Counted from the first letter of the stretch, positions 33,592-42,922 are shown. The stretch: 64,000 nucleotides of DNA from Confluentibacter citreus (GCF_002807055.1 NZ_NIXN01000004.1:62001-126000), one strand, 5' to 3'. The notes: generated by a model from the letters alone, not told the origin. Made by a program: numbers and translations.

Positions 33592-33877
33592 ATATGTTGT
33601 TAAATTATAATTGGTCGATGGTTAATTGGTCTAATTTATTGAACAATATATATTATTTTAACGTTAAATTAACGTTGTGTTAATAAAATACTATTGATAG
33701 TTAAAATTTTAAGATTAAAGTGAGTAAACGAGTAAGATTATATAAAGATTAAAATGAATTCTTTTGCAATGTCTTTGATTACTCTATAGGACGAGAAGAT
33801 TTATATTTAAGAAAATCAACAATATGGTTAGATATGATCTAAAATGGCAGCCTACTATTGAGTTGGAATTATAAATA

Positions 33878-34018
33878 GTGTTTATGACAGAATAGTCTTA
33901 AATAAAATTAGCTTTGGAAACAAGGGGTACTATTGGCGTATTAGGTAAGGATTCATTTGAAATAAATGTAGAAGAAGATTCCGGTTTATTGTTTATTGAA
34001 GTGCCCATGACATTTTAA
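33878..34018 (+). pseudogene. pirin 3'-end pseudogene
   Basis: The last ~47 codons of a pirin gene are recognisable: the end translates as DSFEINVEEDSGLLFIEVPM-TF-stop against DSFEINVEEDSSLLFIEVPM-VF in the intact gene at 32115-32837. The DNA aligns without gaps over 48 bp from CTTTGGAAAC to TTCATTTG, then on to the stop. Upstream, one extra base near 33910 breaks the frame. There is no start codon or N-terminal cupin, so it is a dead fragment, with its own terminator at 34041-34070. Confidence 0.85.
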
Positions 34019-34040
34019 GATAATTTTTAAAAAATTTAAT

Positions 34041-34070
34041 AAAAGCATCCTCTCGAGGATGCTTTTTAAG
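34041..34070 (+). terminator. intrinsic terminator after the pirin relic
   Basis: The perfect stem AAAAGCATCCTC / GAGGATGCTTTT is 12 bp and followed by a T. It no longer follows a working gene and lies 117 bp before the OmpA start. It resembles the terminator after the OmpA gene (AAGCATCCT stem). Confidence 0.8.
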
Positions 34071-34182
34071 TTATAATTTATTCATATAACCGATTTTTCA
34101 TACTATTCAAAGTTTATATTTTACTTGTCGGTGTTATTTTAAATATTTTTGAAGCATTAAAATTAACCCCAAATTAATAAAG

Positions 34183-35343
34183 ATGATAAAAAAAGAAATT
34201 TTACTGGTTATACTAGTCGCTAATGTTTTTATAACATATGCTCAAACCCCAGAATTAACAAAAAAAGATTCAACGATAGTAAGTTCATGGATTGCAGGTA
34301 TTGGTTTTAATGCTGTCGATGATTCAGGCGATCAATTTAATAGATTGTTTGATATAAAAGACTCTTGGAATGCTGTGCCTTACCCTTCTAGATTAAGTAT
34401 AGGAAGATATTTTAAAAATGGATTAGGAATTGAAGCCATTGCTTCCTATAACAAATACAAAAAAGATAAAATTATAGATGGCTTGCCTATTGCAAACGAT
34501 CAAGATTATTTTTCTATAGATAGTAGGTTGAGTTATGATTTAAACAAAATTATAGGCGAAACAGGTTGGTTTGATCCTTATGTGGGAGTAGGAATTGGTT
34601 ATGCAAATGTTAATGATATTTCTCGGGGAACATATAATGGAGTATTAGGTTTTAGAACTTGGTTTTCTGACCGCATTGGATTGGATGTGAATTCATCTGG
34701 AAAATGGGCTATGAATTCAAATGCAACAAATCATTTACAGCATGCTGTTGGCGTTGTTTATAGATTTAACATTGAAAAAGAATTAAATGAAGAAGGAGAA
34801 GCTAAACTGGAACTCATTGAAGCATTAGAGAAAGAGGCCGCTAGGGTTAATGATTCTATAGCTTTAGCAAATGAAAATAAGTTGTTAGCTGAACGATTAG
34901 AAAGGGAAAAAGAAGCAGCAAGACTTGCTCAACTTGAAAAAGAAAAAGAAGAAGCGAGAGCTAAGGAAAAAAGTGATATTAAAAATAAAATTGACGCCCT
35001 AGAAAAAGTTTATTTTGCTTTAAATTCGTCCACTTTATCATCTTCATCAAAAAATACATTATCTGGTTTAACTTTAATATTAAACGAACATCCTAAATTA
35101 CAACTAGAGATCAGTTCCCATACGGATTCTAGGGGCTCAGCTGTTTATAATCAAGGACTTTCTGAACGTAGATTAAAAAGTACCATAGATTATTTATTAA
35201 ATAATGGTGTAGGGACAGATAGGGTTATAGGAAAAGCCTACGGTGAAGAAAAATTAATTAATGAATGTGATGATAACACTAAATGTTCTGAAATAAAACA
35301 TAAAGAAAACAGAAGGTCGGAATTTGAAATAGTTAATTACTAG
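34183..35343 (+). CDS. OmpA family outer-membrane protein
   Basis: This protein (386 aa) has signal peptide MIKKEILLVILVANVFITYAQ. An N-terminal eight-stranded-type barrel spans about 30-200 (IGRYFKNGLGIEAIASYNKY, WFDPYVGVGIGYANV). A charged coiled-coil linker (about 205-270, rich in E/K/A) leads to a C-terminal OmpA peptidoglycan-binding domain (about 275-386; ISSHTDSRGSAVYNQGLSERR and RVIGKAYGEEKL with the conserved D and R). It anchors the outer membrane to peptidoglycan. Single-gene unit with its own terminator. Confidence 0.92.
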   Translation: MIKKEILLVILVANVFITYAQTPELTKKDSTIVSSWIAGIGFNAVDDSGDQFNRLFDIKDSWNAVPYPSRLSIGRYFKNGLGIEAIASYNKYKKDKIIDGLPIANDQDYFSIDSRLSYDLNKIIGETGWFDPYVGVGIGYANVNDISRGTYNGVLGFRTWFSDRIGLDVNSSGKWAMNSNATNHLQHAVGVVYRFNIEKELNEEGEAKLELIEALEKEAARVNDSIALANENKLLAERLEREKEAARLAQLEKEKEEARAKEKSDIKNKIDALEKVYFALNSSTLSSSSKNTLSGLTLILNEHPKLQLEISSHTDSRGSAVYNQGLSERRLKSTIDYLLNNGVGTDRVIGKAYGEEKLINECDDNTKCSEIKHKENRRSEFEIVNY

Positions 35344-35393
35344 AAAGAAATTTTAAATTACAGTCTATATAAATTTTTTTAAGAATTATAATT

Positions 35394-35420
35394 AAGCATC
35401 CTTTATAGGATGCTTTTTTA
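35394..35420 (+). terminator. intrinsic terminator after ompA-like gene
   Basis: The 9-bp perfect stem AAGCATCCT / AGGATGCTT has a TTAT loop and a T-run to 35420. It lies 51 bp downstream of the stop. Confidence 0.88.
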
Positions 35421-35454
35421 TTTAAAAATACGATATTTGTGTTTCAAATTGCGC

Positions 35455-35480
35455 AAAGGATCTTAGCGGTATCCTTTTTT
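35455..35480 (+). repeat. hairpin with T-run upstream of the EttA operon
   Basis: AAAGGAT / ATCCTTT pair around a CTTAGCGGT loop and are followed by TTT. A second palindrome, CCACGC / GCGTGG (35547-35563), follows. Both loops contain TTAGCG, as does 32086-32091. They may be leader structures or small dispersed palindromes. Confidence 0.4.
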
Positions 35481-35588
35481 AGTTGTTGAAGTACATTTTG
35501 ATTAGGTTTACTATAACAAATAAAAAAGATTTAGCGAAAAGCCTGGCCACGCCTTTAGCGTGGATGCGCCCTAAACAAAATTTTAATT

Positions 35589-35771
35589 ATGGCTATGAAT
35601 AAAAACACAGTCCTAGCTTGGGCTACAACAATTATGATTTTAGTTGGTTTACTTTTAATAGGTATGGGAGCATTTAGATACGATGATGTAGCCGGCTGGG
35701 GATTCGCCGCTGTAGGTCTGGGTTTTTTTGCAATTGCTTGGGTTTTTAATGCTTTAAAAGGTAGGGTATAA
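35589..35771 (+). CDS. CAL67264 family small membrane protein
   Basis: This 60-residue protein has two hydrophobic segments (about 9-27 and 36-54) and the start MAMNKNTVLAWATTIMILVG. It matches the small CAL67264 family found in front of ettA in many Flavobacteria. Function unknown. The TAA shares its last A with the ATG of ettA (1-bp overlap), which implies translational coupling. Confidence 0.85.
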   Translation: MAMNKNTVLAWATTIMILVGLLLIGMGAFRYDDVAGWGFAAVGLGFFAIAWVFNALKGRV

Positions 35772-37462
35772 TGAGTGACGATAAAAAAGTAATCTTTTCA
35801 ATGACTGGTTTAACCAAGACCTTTCAAGGGGCGAATACACCCGTATTAAAAAATATTTATTTAAGTTTCTTTTACGGAGCTAAAATTGGGATTTTAGGGT
35901 TAAATGGATCTGGTAAATCTACATTGCTTAAAATCATAGCAGGTGTTGATAAAAATTATCAAGGTGATGTTACGTTTTTGCAAGATTATTCGGTTGGGTA
36001 TTTAGAACAAGAACCTAAATTGGATGATAATAAAACCGTTATGGAAGTGGTTCGTGAAGGTGCTGCTGAAACCGTTGCTATACTTGACGAGTATAATAAA
36101 ATAAATGATATGTTTGGCTTAGAAGAAGTGTATTCCAATCCTGATAAGATGGAAAAACTAATGAATAGACAAGCCGAACTTCAAGATCAAATAGATGCTT
36201 CTAACGCTTGGGAACTAGATACCAAACTAGAAATTGCCATGGATGCTTTGCGTACGCCAGATAGTGATAAAAAAATTGGTGTTTTATCTGGAGGAGAGCG
36301 TCGTCGTGTGGCGTTATGCAGATTATTATTGCAAGAACCTGATGTATTGTTATTGGATGAGCCAACCAACCATTTGGATGCCGAATCGGTGCATTGGTTA
36401 GAACAGCATTTGGCAGAATATAAAGGAACCGTTATTGCTGTAACGCATGATAGATACTTTTTAGATAATGTTGCTGGTTGGATATTAGAACTTGATAGAG
36501 GCGAAGGTATCCCGTGGAAAGGCAATTATTCATCTTGGTTGGACCAAAAATCAAAACGCTTGGCTCAAGAAAGTAAAACAGCTTCTAAACGTCAAAAAAC
36601 GCTAGAACGTGAGTTGGAATGGGTTCGGCAAGGTGCAAAAGGTCGTCAAACTAAGCAAAAAGCACGTTTGAATAATTATGATAAATTATTGAGTCAAGAC
36701 CAAAAACAGTTGGATGAAAAGCTTGAAATTTATATTCCCAATGGTCCAAGACTTGGAACAAATGTTATCGAAGCGATTGGCGTAAGCAAAGCCTATGACG
36801 ATAAGTTATTGTACGAAGATTTGAATTTCAAATTACCGCAAGCAGGTATTGTAGGTGTAATTGGTCCGAATGGTGCTGGTAAAACAACCATTTTCAGGAT
36901 GATTATGGGCGAGGAAACTCCAGATAAAGGCGAGTTTAAAGTAGGGGATACTGCTAAATTGGCTTATGTAGACCAAAAGCATTCCAATATAGATGTTGAA
37001 AAATCCATTTGGGAAAATTTTAGTGATAGTCAAGAATTAATCATGATGGGCGGAAAACAAGTCAATTCCAGAGCCTACTTAAGTCGTTTTAATTTCTCTG
37101 GAAGTGAACAAAACAAAAAAGTAAAAATGCTTTCCGGAGGAGAACGTAACCGTTTGCATTTGGCCATGACGCTTAAAGAGGAAGGTAACGTATTACTTTT
37201 AGATGAACCTACCAACGACCTTGATGTGAATACATTACGAGCTTTGGAAGAAGGTTTAGAAAACTTTGCAGGTTGTGCCGTTGTTATAAGTCACGACCGA
37301 TGGTTTTTAGATAGAATATGTACCCATATTTTAGCTTTTGAGGGAGATAGCCAAGTATACTTTTTTGAAGGTGGTTTTTCTGAATATGAAGAAAATAAAA
37401 AGAAACGCTTAGGTGGCGATTTAATGCCGAAACGCATTAAATATAAAAAATTGGTTCGCTAA
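35771..37462 (+). CDS. ettA: energy-dependent translational throttle protein EttA
   Basis: This ABC-F ATPase (563 aa) has two complete ABC domains: Walker A LNGSGKST and PNGAGKTT, signatures SGGERRRVALC and SGGERNRLHLAM, and a linker with the P-site tRNA-interaction motif region (about 240-320). No membrane segments are present, as expected for ABC-F. EttA binds the ribosomal E site and gates entry into elongation according to ATP/ADP. It is coupled to the CAL67264 gene and ended by a strong bidirectional terminator. Confidence 0.95.
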   Translation: MSDDKKVIFSMTGLTKTFQGANTPVLKNIYLSFFYGAKIGILGLNGSGKSTLLKIIAGVDKNYQGDVTFLQDYSVGYLEQEPKLDDNKTVMEVVREGAAETVAILDEYNKINDMFGLEEVYSNPDKMEKLMNRQAELQDQIDASNAWELDTKLEIAMDALRTPDSDKKIGVLSGGERRRVALCRLLLQEPDVLLLDEPTNHLDAESVHWLEQHLAEYKGTVIAVTHDRYFLDNVAGWILELDRGEGIPWKGNYSSWLDQKSKRLAQESKTASKRQKTLERELEWVRQGAKGRQTKQKARLNNYDKLLSQDQKQLDEKLEIYIPNGPRLGTNVIEAIGVSKAYDDKLLYEDLNFKLPQAGIVGVIGPNGAGKTTIFRMIMGEETPDKGEFKVGDTAKLAYVDQKHSNIDVEKSIWENFSDSQELIMMGGKQVNSRAYLSRFNFSGSEQNKKVKMLSGGERNRLHLAMTLKEEGNVLLLDEPTNDLDVNTLRALEEGLENFAGCAVVISHDRWFLDRICTHILAFEGDSQVYFFEGGFSEYEENKKKRLGGDLMPKRIKYKKLVR

Positions 37463-37482
37463 AAGTTAGTTTAAGTAACAAT

Positions 37483-37509
37483 AAAAAAGCCTGCAATTGC
37501 AGGCTTTTT
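37483..37509. terminator. bidirectional intrinsic terminator
   Basis: A perfect palindrome AAAAAGCCTGC-AATT-GCAGGCTTTTT lies between the convergent ettA stop (37462) and the small membrane protein gene (stop at 37513). Confidence 0.93.
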
Positions 37510-37512
37510 GTT

Positions 37513-37749
37513 TTATTGGTACATATGTCCGTCCGTGAAATCGTTATACTTTTCTTCTTCCTCTTTTGCTAACTTTTCACTTATTTTATCTAGTCGTTCA
37601 TTTTCTTTTTTAAGTTTATATGATTTTCTAACTCCTAAGATAAGTAGCACAGCAAAAAAAATAACAACTATAGTTAATACGGTAACTATTTGTGTTTGTT
37701 CAAATAGGAGAATTGATAAAGATGGTGTTAGATTATAGTTTAACATCAA
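37513..37749 (-). CDS. small single-pass membrane protein with coiled-coil tail
   Basis: This 78-residue protein (77 from the second Met) has one membrane helix at about 20-41 (IVTVLTIVVIFFAVLLILGV) and a charged coiled-coil tail (LKKENERLDKISEKLAKEEEEKY). The layout recalls CcmD/FixQ-like or YtxH-like helpers, but no family is certain. It has its own unit ending in the terminator shared with ettA. Confidence 0.65.
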   Translation of the reverse strand: MMLNYNLTPSLSILLFEQTQIVTVLTIVVIFFAVLLILGVRKSYKLKKENERLDKISEKLAKEEEEKYNDFTDGHMYQ

Positions 37750-38023
37750 TAATAATAGATAAGGTTAATAGCCTACCAAATATACTGCTTTTTGTTTATT
37801 ATGCAATTCAAAAGGATAGATGCATAAATATAAATGCTTCTATTTCTGGTTGTGTATAATCTTTAGAACTAATATCAGATTCACTTTCACATGAAATTTT
37901 AACCATAATTTTATAAATATAAATTTCCGATTTGGTATTTTTTAGCGACATTGCTAATTAAAAACAAACGCTTAGCATTAATATGTTAATCCACATGAAA
38001 CAAAAAGAAACACAGATTTTCAA
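37750..38023. other. intergenic region, no convincing gene
   Basis: This divergent AT-rich stretch holds only a 32-codon minus-strand frame (37808-37906, MVKISCESES...) that I do not recognise and regard as doubtful. Confidence 0.4.
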
Positions 38024-38608
38024 ATGATAGCAAGTCACATTAAAAACTTAGTAAGTAAGTTACTTTCCGATAATTATTACATCTTAAAAAAAATAACGTT
38101 TGATTATAGACTTAGTAACGGAACATGGGTAACTCAATCAAGGGAAGTATATGATAGAGGTGACGGCGCAGGTATCTTGCTTTACAATAAAGAAAAGCAA
38201 ACTGTTATACTAACCAAGCAATTTAGAATGCCCACTTACATGAACGATAACAAAGATGGCATGTTGGTGGAGATTTGTGCGGGGATGTTAGATAAAGACC
38301 ATCCCGAAGCTTGCATTATAAGAGAAACTGAAGAAGAAGTAGGTTATAGGTTAGAGAAAGTAAAAAAGGTATTTGAAGCGTATAGTTCACCAGGGGTTAT
38401 GACCGAAAAAATGTATTTTTTTGTTGGTGAATATACCGATGCCATGAAAGTCAGTTCAGGTGGAGGTTTGGATAGCGAGCATGAAGATATTGAAGTGCTG
38501 GAAATTCCTTTTAAAAAGGCTGTGGATATGTTAAACAATGGAGATATTATGGATACCAGAACCATCGTGTTATTGCAATATGCACAAATTCATAAACTAT
38601 TGGAATAA
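38024..38608 (+). CDS. Nudix hydrolase, NudK-like (GDP-mannose pyrophosphatase family)
   Basis: This 194-residue Nudix-fold hydrolase has the signature region EICAGMLDKDHPEACIIRETEEEVGY (RExxEE core near 107-112), with the extended spacing AGMLDxDxPExC seen in NudK. The N-terminal YRLSNGTWVTQSREVYDRGDG also fits the NudK/ADP-ribose pyrophosphatase group. It cleaves nucleoside diphosphate sugars. The substrate is inferred by resemblance. It is convergent with the NlpC/P60 gene, with 6 bp between the stops. Confidence 0.86.
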   Translation: MIASHIKNLVSKLLSDNYYILKKITFDYRLSNGTWVTQSREVYDRGDGAGILLYNKEKQTVILTKQFRMPTYMNDNKDGMLVEICAGMLDKDHPEACIIRETEEEVGYRLEKVKKVFEAYSSPGVMTEKMYFFVGEYTDAMKVSSGGGLDSEHEDIEVLEIPFKKAVDMLNNGDIMDTRTIVLLQYAQIHKLLE

Positions 38609-38614
38609 AACAGA

Positions 38615-39364
38615 TTAAATTATCTTTTTAATGACTCTAAGCTTATGGGTATGGGTTTTTTTATCGATATTATAAATGCCATAATGGTCTAAACGGTCTA
38701 TCCTCACTTTACCATGCGCATGGATGATATAATTATCGCTCATAATAATCCCCACATGAATAATAGTACCTTCATTATTATCAAAAAAGGCCAAATCACC
38801 AGGTTCACTTTCTTCAATAAAGCTTAAAGCTTCACCTTGGGTGGCTTGTTGGGAGGCATCACGCAAAAGTTTGTAGCCATTTAGTTTGTAGACCATTTGG
38901 GTAAATCCAGAACAATCTATTCCAAACGGTGTTTTACCTCCCCATAAATAGGGACTGTTTAAATATAAAAAAGCGGTTTCTATAAGATTGTTTTTATGCA
39001 GAACACCTTCAATGATGCTGCCATCATGTGAATGATTGAGTATTGATAGAGCATTCAATGAAGAACCTAATAAGATAGGGTGCAATTGATGGTTTTCATC
39101 TTGAATGAATTCCACCAAGTCTATTGATAATTTAGGACTGGATGTGTCAAGTACTTTATATTGAGTTTCATCAATGTCTTTGTATTGTTTATTATCAATC
39201 CAACCTTCATAACCATCAAACGCCAATCTGATTTTACTCCAAGATTTACGTTGTTCCAATACCTTGAAGAAATCGCCGTATAAAACTTGTGAAACTAGTT
39301 CACTTTTATCCGTAGGTTCCAATCTTAAGGGAACGATGCTTAAATTACAAACGCCGTATTGCAT
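38615..39364 (-). CDS. NlpC/P60 (C40) cysteine peptidase with SH3 domains
   Basis: This cell-wall peptidase (249 aa) starts with SH3-like beta segments (about 1-60 and 60-110) and ends in an NlpC/P60 domain (about 125-249). The catalytic Cys is in GIDCSGFTQMVYKL, the His in IIHVGIIM and the third residue in IIHAHGKVRID. It should cleave D-Glu-meso-DAP type links in stem peptides. No clear signal peptide is visible at the N-terminus (MQYGVCNLSIVPLRLEP), so it may act on recycled peptides in the cytoplasm, as YkfC does, or the true export signal is missed. Confidence 0.9.
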   Translation of the reverse strand: MQYGVCNLSIVPLRLEPTDKSELVSQVLYGDFFKVLEQRKSWSKIRLAFDGYEGWIDNKQYKDIDETQYKVLDTSSPKLSIDLVEFIQDENHQLHPILLGSSLNALSILNHSHDGSIIEGVLHKNNLIETAFLYLNSPYLWGGKTPFGIDCSGFTQMVYKLNGYKLLRDASQQATQGEALSFIEESEPGDLAFFDNNEGTIIHVGIIMSDNYIIHAHGKVRIDRLDHYGIYNIDKKTHTHKLRVIKKII

Positions 39365-39475
39365 GCTACAAATTATTTCCTAGAATGGTTTTTGTTATTG
39401 GACATAATAGAGCAATTTGAAAATTTAATTTTAAAAAAGACAAGGATTGTATTAAAAAGTATATCATCAAAAAAG

Positions 39476-40654
39476 TTAGTTACGCTCAATAATGACAGCA
39501 GAAGCACCCCCGCCACCATTACAAATGGCTGCCGCTCCTATTTTTGCATTATTTTGCTCTAATACATTTAGTAAAGTAATTAAAATTCTAACTCCAGAAC
39601 ATCCTAATGGATGTCCTAAAGACACAGCACCTCCATTCACATTCACATTTTTATCTGTAAGTCCTAATAGTTTCATATTAGCCAAACCAACTACTGAGAA
39701 AGCTTCGTTAAACTCAAAAAAATCAACATCATTTATGGAGATTCCAGCTTTTTTTAACGCTTTAGGCAATGCTTTTGCGGGTGCTGTAGTAAACCATTCG
39801 GGTTCTTGGGCAGCATCGGCATAGCCTTTTATGGTCGCTAAAATTTTCAGACCTAATGCTTCAGCTTTTTCTTTGCTCATTAAAATCATGGCACCGGCAC
39901 CATCATTTATGGTTGAGGCATTAGCCGCAGTAACAGTACCATCTTTTGTGAATGCAGGACGTAATGATGGGATTTTACCCAAATCAACATTCTTGAATTC
40001 TTCATCCACACTAACCATAATGGGCTCACCTTTGCGTTGTGGCACTTCAACAGGCACGACTTCATTATTGAATTTACCAGCTTCCCATGCTTCGCTAGCA
40101 CGTTTATAAGATTGTATAGCGAATGCATCTTGATCTTCACGAGAAAATTCATATCTAACGGCACATGCATCCGCACAAACACCCATGGCATTTTGGTCGT
40201 AGGCATCTACCAATCCATCTTTTTGCATGCCATCGATTAATTGGGTAGAACCAAATTTAGTACCTGTTCTAGCATATAAATAATGGGGAATTAAACTCAT
40301 ATTTTCCATGCCTCCGGCCACAACGATATCATTATCGCCCATGGCTATACTTTGAGTTGCCAACATCACGGCTTTCATACCAGAAGCGCAGACTTTGTTT
40401 ATGGTTGTGCAAGGTACGGTATTAGGCAATCCCGCATAAATGGCGGCTTGTCTTGCAGGAGCTTGTCCTGAACCCGATTGAACCACTTGTCCCATGAAGA
40501 CTTCATCAATCAATTCTGGATTTAGATGAATCTTCTTCAACGCCCCTTTTATGGCAACAGCACCAAGTTGTGGGGCAGGAATGGTTGATAAAGCACCCAT
40601 AAAACTACCAATTGGTGTTCTGGCTGCAGAAACAATAACCACGTCTTTGCTCAT
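39476..40654 (-). CDS. acetyl-CoA C-acyltransferase (thiolase)
   Basis: This thiolase (392 aa, full length) has the acyl-accepting Cys89 in NKVCASGMKAVML, the NEAF segment (FFEFNEAFSVV), the His in GGAVSLGHPLGCSG and the base Cys in ICNGGGGASA. It catalyses reversible condensation of acetyl-CoA or thiolysis of 3-ketoacyl-CoA. Biosynthetic (acetoacetyl-CoA) and degradative roles cannot be separated from sequence. It lies 112 bp upstream of the NlpC/P60 gene on the same strand and divergent from the HD protein gene. Confidence 0.93.
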   Translation of the reverse strand: MSKDVVIVSAARTPIGSFMGALSTIPAPQLGAVAIKGALKKIHLNPELIDEVFMGQVVQSGSGQAPARQAAIYAGLPNTVPCTTINKVCASGMKAVMLATQSIAMGDNDIVVAGGMENMSLIPHYLYARTGTKFGSTQLIDGMQKDGLVDAYDQNAMGVCADACAVRYEFSREDQDAFAIQSYKRASEAWEAGKFNNEVVPVEVPQRKGEPIMVSVDEEFKNVDLGKIPSLRPAFTKDGTVTAANASTINDGAGAMILMSKEKAEALGLKILATIKGYADAAQEPEWFTTAPAKALPKALKKAGISINDVDFFEFNEAFSVVGLANMKLLGLTDKNVNVNGGAVSLGHPLGCSGVRILITLLNVLEQNNAKIGAAAICNGGGGASAVIIERN

Positions 40655-40756
40655 TATCTAAATACTTTAGTTTAATGAGCACGAAATTAATGATTTTTTA
40701 GCAGAAACAGGAAGCATTACTCCATTATAAAAGTTAAAAGAAGCCCTAGAATTTAT

Positions 40757-40764
40757 TACATTTG
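40757..40764 (+). promoter_or_regulatory. candidate -7 box of the HD phosphohydrolase gene
   Basis: TACATTTG matches TAnnTTTG exactly, 18 bp before the ATG. At the 20-bp spacing the -33 position reads TTA rather than TTG, so transcription would start very close to the start codon. Confidence 0.5.
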
Positions 40765-40781
40765 AAGACATAATCATATTA

Positions 40782-42830
40782 ATGCAAGACTTTATAAATA
40801 AATTATACAAAAATCATTCTTTAATTTACAAAGGATTACTTTTTATATGTACCACGTTTTTAATTGTTTACCTATTTCCTAAAAGTGGGAAGTTCAAGTA
40901 CAATTTTGAAAAGGGAAAACCTTGGCAATCAGAAAACTTATATGCGCCTTTCAATTTTGCTGTGAAAAAATCTGATGAAGAAATAGCTGCCGAAAAACAA
41001 AACATCATCGATCATTCTATTGCTTATTTTAATGAAGACACGGCGATAGAAAAGAAAGTAACTGATTTGTTTAATGTTGAATTTAAGAAAGCGTTTTCAG
41101 ATTCATTACCAAAATCTACAAGGGATAATATATATGTAACAGGGAATAAAATTATTTCAGAATTATACCATTTTGGTGTTTTAAATGAAGATTACAACTA
41201 TCCTGATGATAGAGTTGCCGTTATTCTTGACGGACAGGTTAAAAAGCATAACACACAATTTTCTAACTTAATCAAGCAAGATGAAGTAAAAACCACCATT
41301 GTGAAACTACTTTCAGAGAACCGTTTGGACACCTATGAAACCATGTTCATATCCTTATTTTTCGATCTTGTTGAACCTAGTTTGACGTTAAATGAATCGT
41401 TTACTAATAAGGCACTAAATGATGACCTTGATAAAATTTCGTATTCAAGGGGAAGTGTGGAAAAAGGAACTTTAATTATATCGAAAGGGGAAGTTGTAGA
41501 AGGTAATAAGTATCAGATATTAATATCGTTAAAAACGGAATTTGAATCACAAGTATGGACAAAATCTAATTATAATTGGATATTATTCGCTTATACACTA
41601 TTGGTTTCGCTAGCACTATTAATGTTGCTTTTGTTCTTAAGAAAGTATCGATTAGATATCTTTGATAATAATACAAAAGTCACTTTTATATTCTTCAATA
41701 TCCTTTTAATGGTAATGCTTACCACATTAGTGGTTAATTACAATTCTAAATTTATTTATATTGTGCCCATCTGCATTTTGCCCTTGGTATTAAAAGCTTT
41801 TTTTGATGCCAGACTGGGCATGTTTGCTCATGTTATAACGGTGTTGCTATTAGGGTCTATTGTGCCTAATAGTTATGAATACATGTTTCTTCAAATTATA
41901 GCGGGCATCGTTACTATACTAACGGTTTCTGAGTTGTATAAACGTGCTAATTTGTTTATTTCTGTAGTACAGATAACCCTTGTTTATATCATTGCATATT
42001 TTGCCTTTTTTGTAATTCATGAAGGAACTGTAGAAACTATTAATTGGGAAACATTCATTTGGTTCATTTTATGTGGTCTTGCCACGTTATTTGTACAACC
42101 ACTTATTTATGCGTATGAGAAAATTTTCGGGTTGGTTTCTGATGTGTCTCTTTTAGAATTGTCTGATACAAATTCCAAACTATTAAAAGAACTATCAAAT
42201 GTGGCGCCTGGTACGTTTCATCATTCATTAAGTGTTGCAAACTTAGCAGAAGCATGTGCAAGTGAAATAGGGGCTAATGCCATGTTGGTTAGGGTTGGTG
42301 CCTTGTACCATGATATAGGAAAAATGAAAAGCCCAACTTATTTCACCGAGAATCAAACTACGGGAATCAATCCGCATGAAGAACTATCTCCCAAGGAAAG
42401 TGCTAAAATTATTGTAGACCATATTATAAATGGCTTAGAGATAGCCAGAAAATACAATATTCCAGATAGGATTATGGATTTTATAAGGACGCACCATGGT
42501 ACTAGTGCTGTCTATTTTTTTTATATGAAAGAAAAAGAGATTAATGAATATGTAGAAAGAAAGTATTTTTGTTACCCTGGCCCGAGACCATTTAGTAAAG
42601 AAACCGCTATTTTAATGATGTGCGATAGTGTGGAAGCTGCTTCAAAAAGTTTAAAAAACCCAACATCCATTAAAATTGATAGCTTTGTTGAAAGCATTAT
42701 CAATAAACAAATTGAAGACGATCAATTTTTGAATGCAAACATTACTTTTAAGGAAATAGAATCCATAAAGAAAGTATTGAAACACAAGCTAGCAAACATT
42801 TACCATTTGCGAATTGAGTATCCCGAATAG
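40782..42830 (+). CDS. 7TM-HD family phosphohydrolase (PgpH-like)
   Basis: This inner-membrane protein (682 aa) has one N-terminal helix (about 18-36), an extracytoplasmic 7TMR-HDED domain (about 40-260), a seven-helix block (about 265-455) and a cytoplasmic HD domain (about 475-640). The metal-binding HD motifs are FHHSLSVANLA, LYHDIGKM and TRTHHG-like IRTHHGTSAV. PgpH of Listeria is the known relative and degrades cyclic-di-AMP. The same activity is inferred here. It carries its own -7 box and precedes two tRNA genes. Confidence 0.9.
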   Translation: MQDFINKLYKNHSLIYKGLLFICTTFLIVYLFPKSGKFKYNFEKGKPWQSENLYAPFNFAVKKSDEEIAAEKQNIIDHSIAYFNEDTAIEKKVTDLFNVEFKKAFSDSLPKSTRDNIYVTGNKIISELYHFGVLNEDYNYPDDRVAVILDGQVKKHNTQFSNLIKQDEVKTTIVKLLSENRLDTYETMFISLFFDLVEPSLTLNESFTNKALNDDLDKISYSRGSVEKGTLIISKGEVVEGNKYQILISLKTEFESQVWTKSNYNWILFAYTLLVSLALLMLLLFLRKYRLDIFDNNTKVTFIFFNILLMVMLTTLVVNYNSKFIYIVPICILPLVLKAFFDARLGMFAHVITVLLLGSIVPNSYEYMFLQIIAGIVTILTVSELYKRANLFISVVQITLVYIIAYFAFFVIHEGTVETINWETFIWFILCGLATLFVQPLIYAYEKIFGLVSDVSLLELSDTNSKLLKELSNVAPGTFHHSLSVANLAEACASEIGANAMLVRVGALYHDIGKMKSPTYFTENQTTGINPHEELSPKESAKIIVDHIINGLEIARKYNIPDRIMDFIRTHHGTSAVYFFYMKEKEINEYVERKYFCYPGPRPFSKETAILMMCDSVEAASKSLKNPTSIKIDSFVESIINKQIEDDQFLNANITFKEIESIKKVLKHKLANIYHLRIEYPE

Positions 42831-42855
42831 TTATTTAAAAAAAGGATAAAAATAG

Positions 42856-42886
42856 TTGCGTTGTAAAAGATGATGCGTTACATTTG
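42856..42886 (+). promoter_or_regulatory. consensus promoter of the tRNA-Ser/tRNA-Pro unit
   Basis: TTG (42856-42858), 20 bp, then TACATTTG (42879-42886): an exact match to the Bacteroidota consensus, with the same spacing and -7 octamer as 30658-30688. The first tRNA starts 37 bp further on. Confidence 0.8.
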
Positions 42887-42922
42887 CAACCGCAATTTTA
42901 TTGCAAAAGTTCTTTTAAATTC

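Larger units (their letters stand above)
33592..34182. other. 591-bp intergenic region with a pirin relic
   Basis: Apart from the pirin pseudogene (33878-34018) and its terminator (34041-34070), this stretch is AT-rich and I see no further gene. Weak resemblance to pirin coding sequence may extend left to about 33824. The OmpA gene starts at 34183. Confidence 0.5.

Noticed and set aside
37808-37906. 32-codon minus-strand frame in the gap before the Nudix gene
   Set aside because: Too short, no recognisable features and no supporting context.
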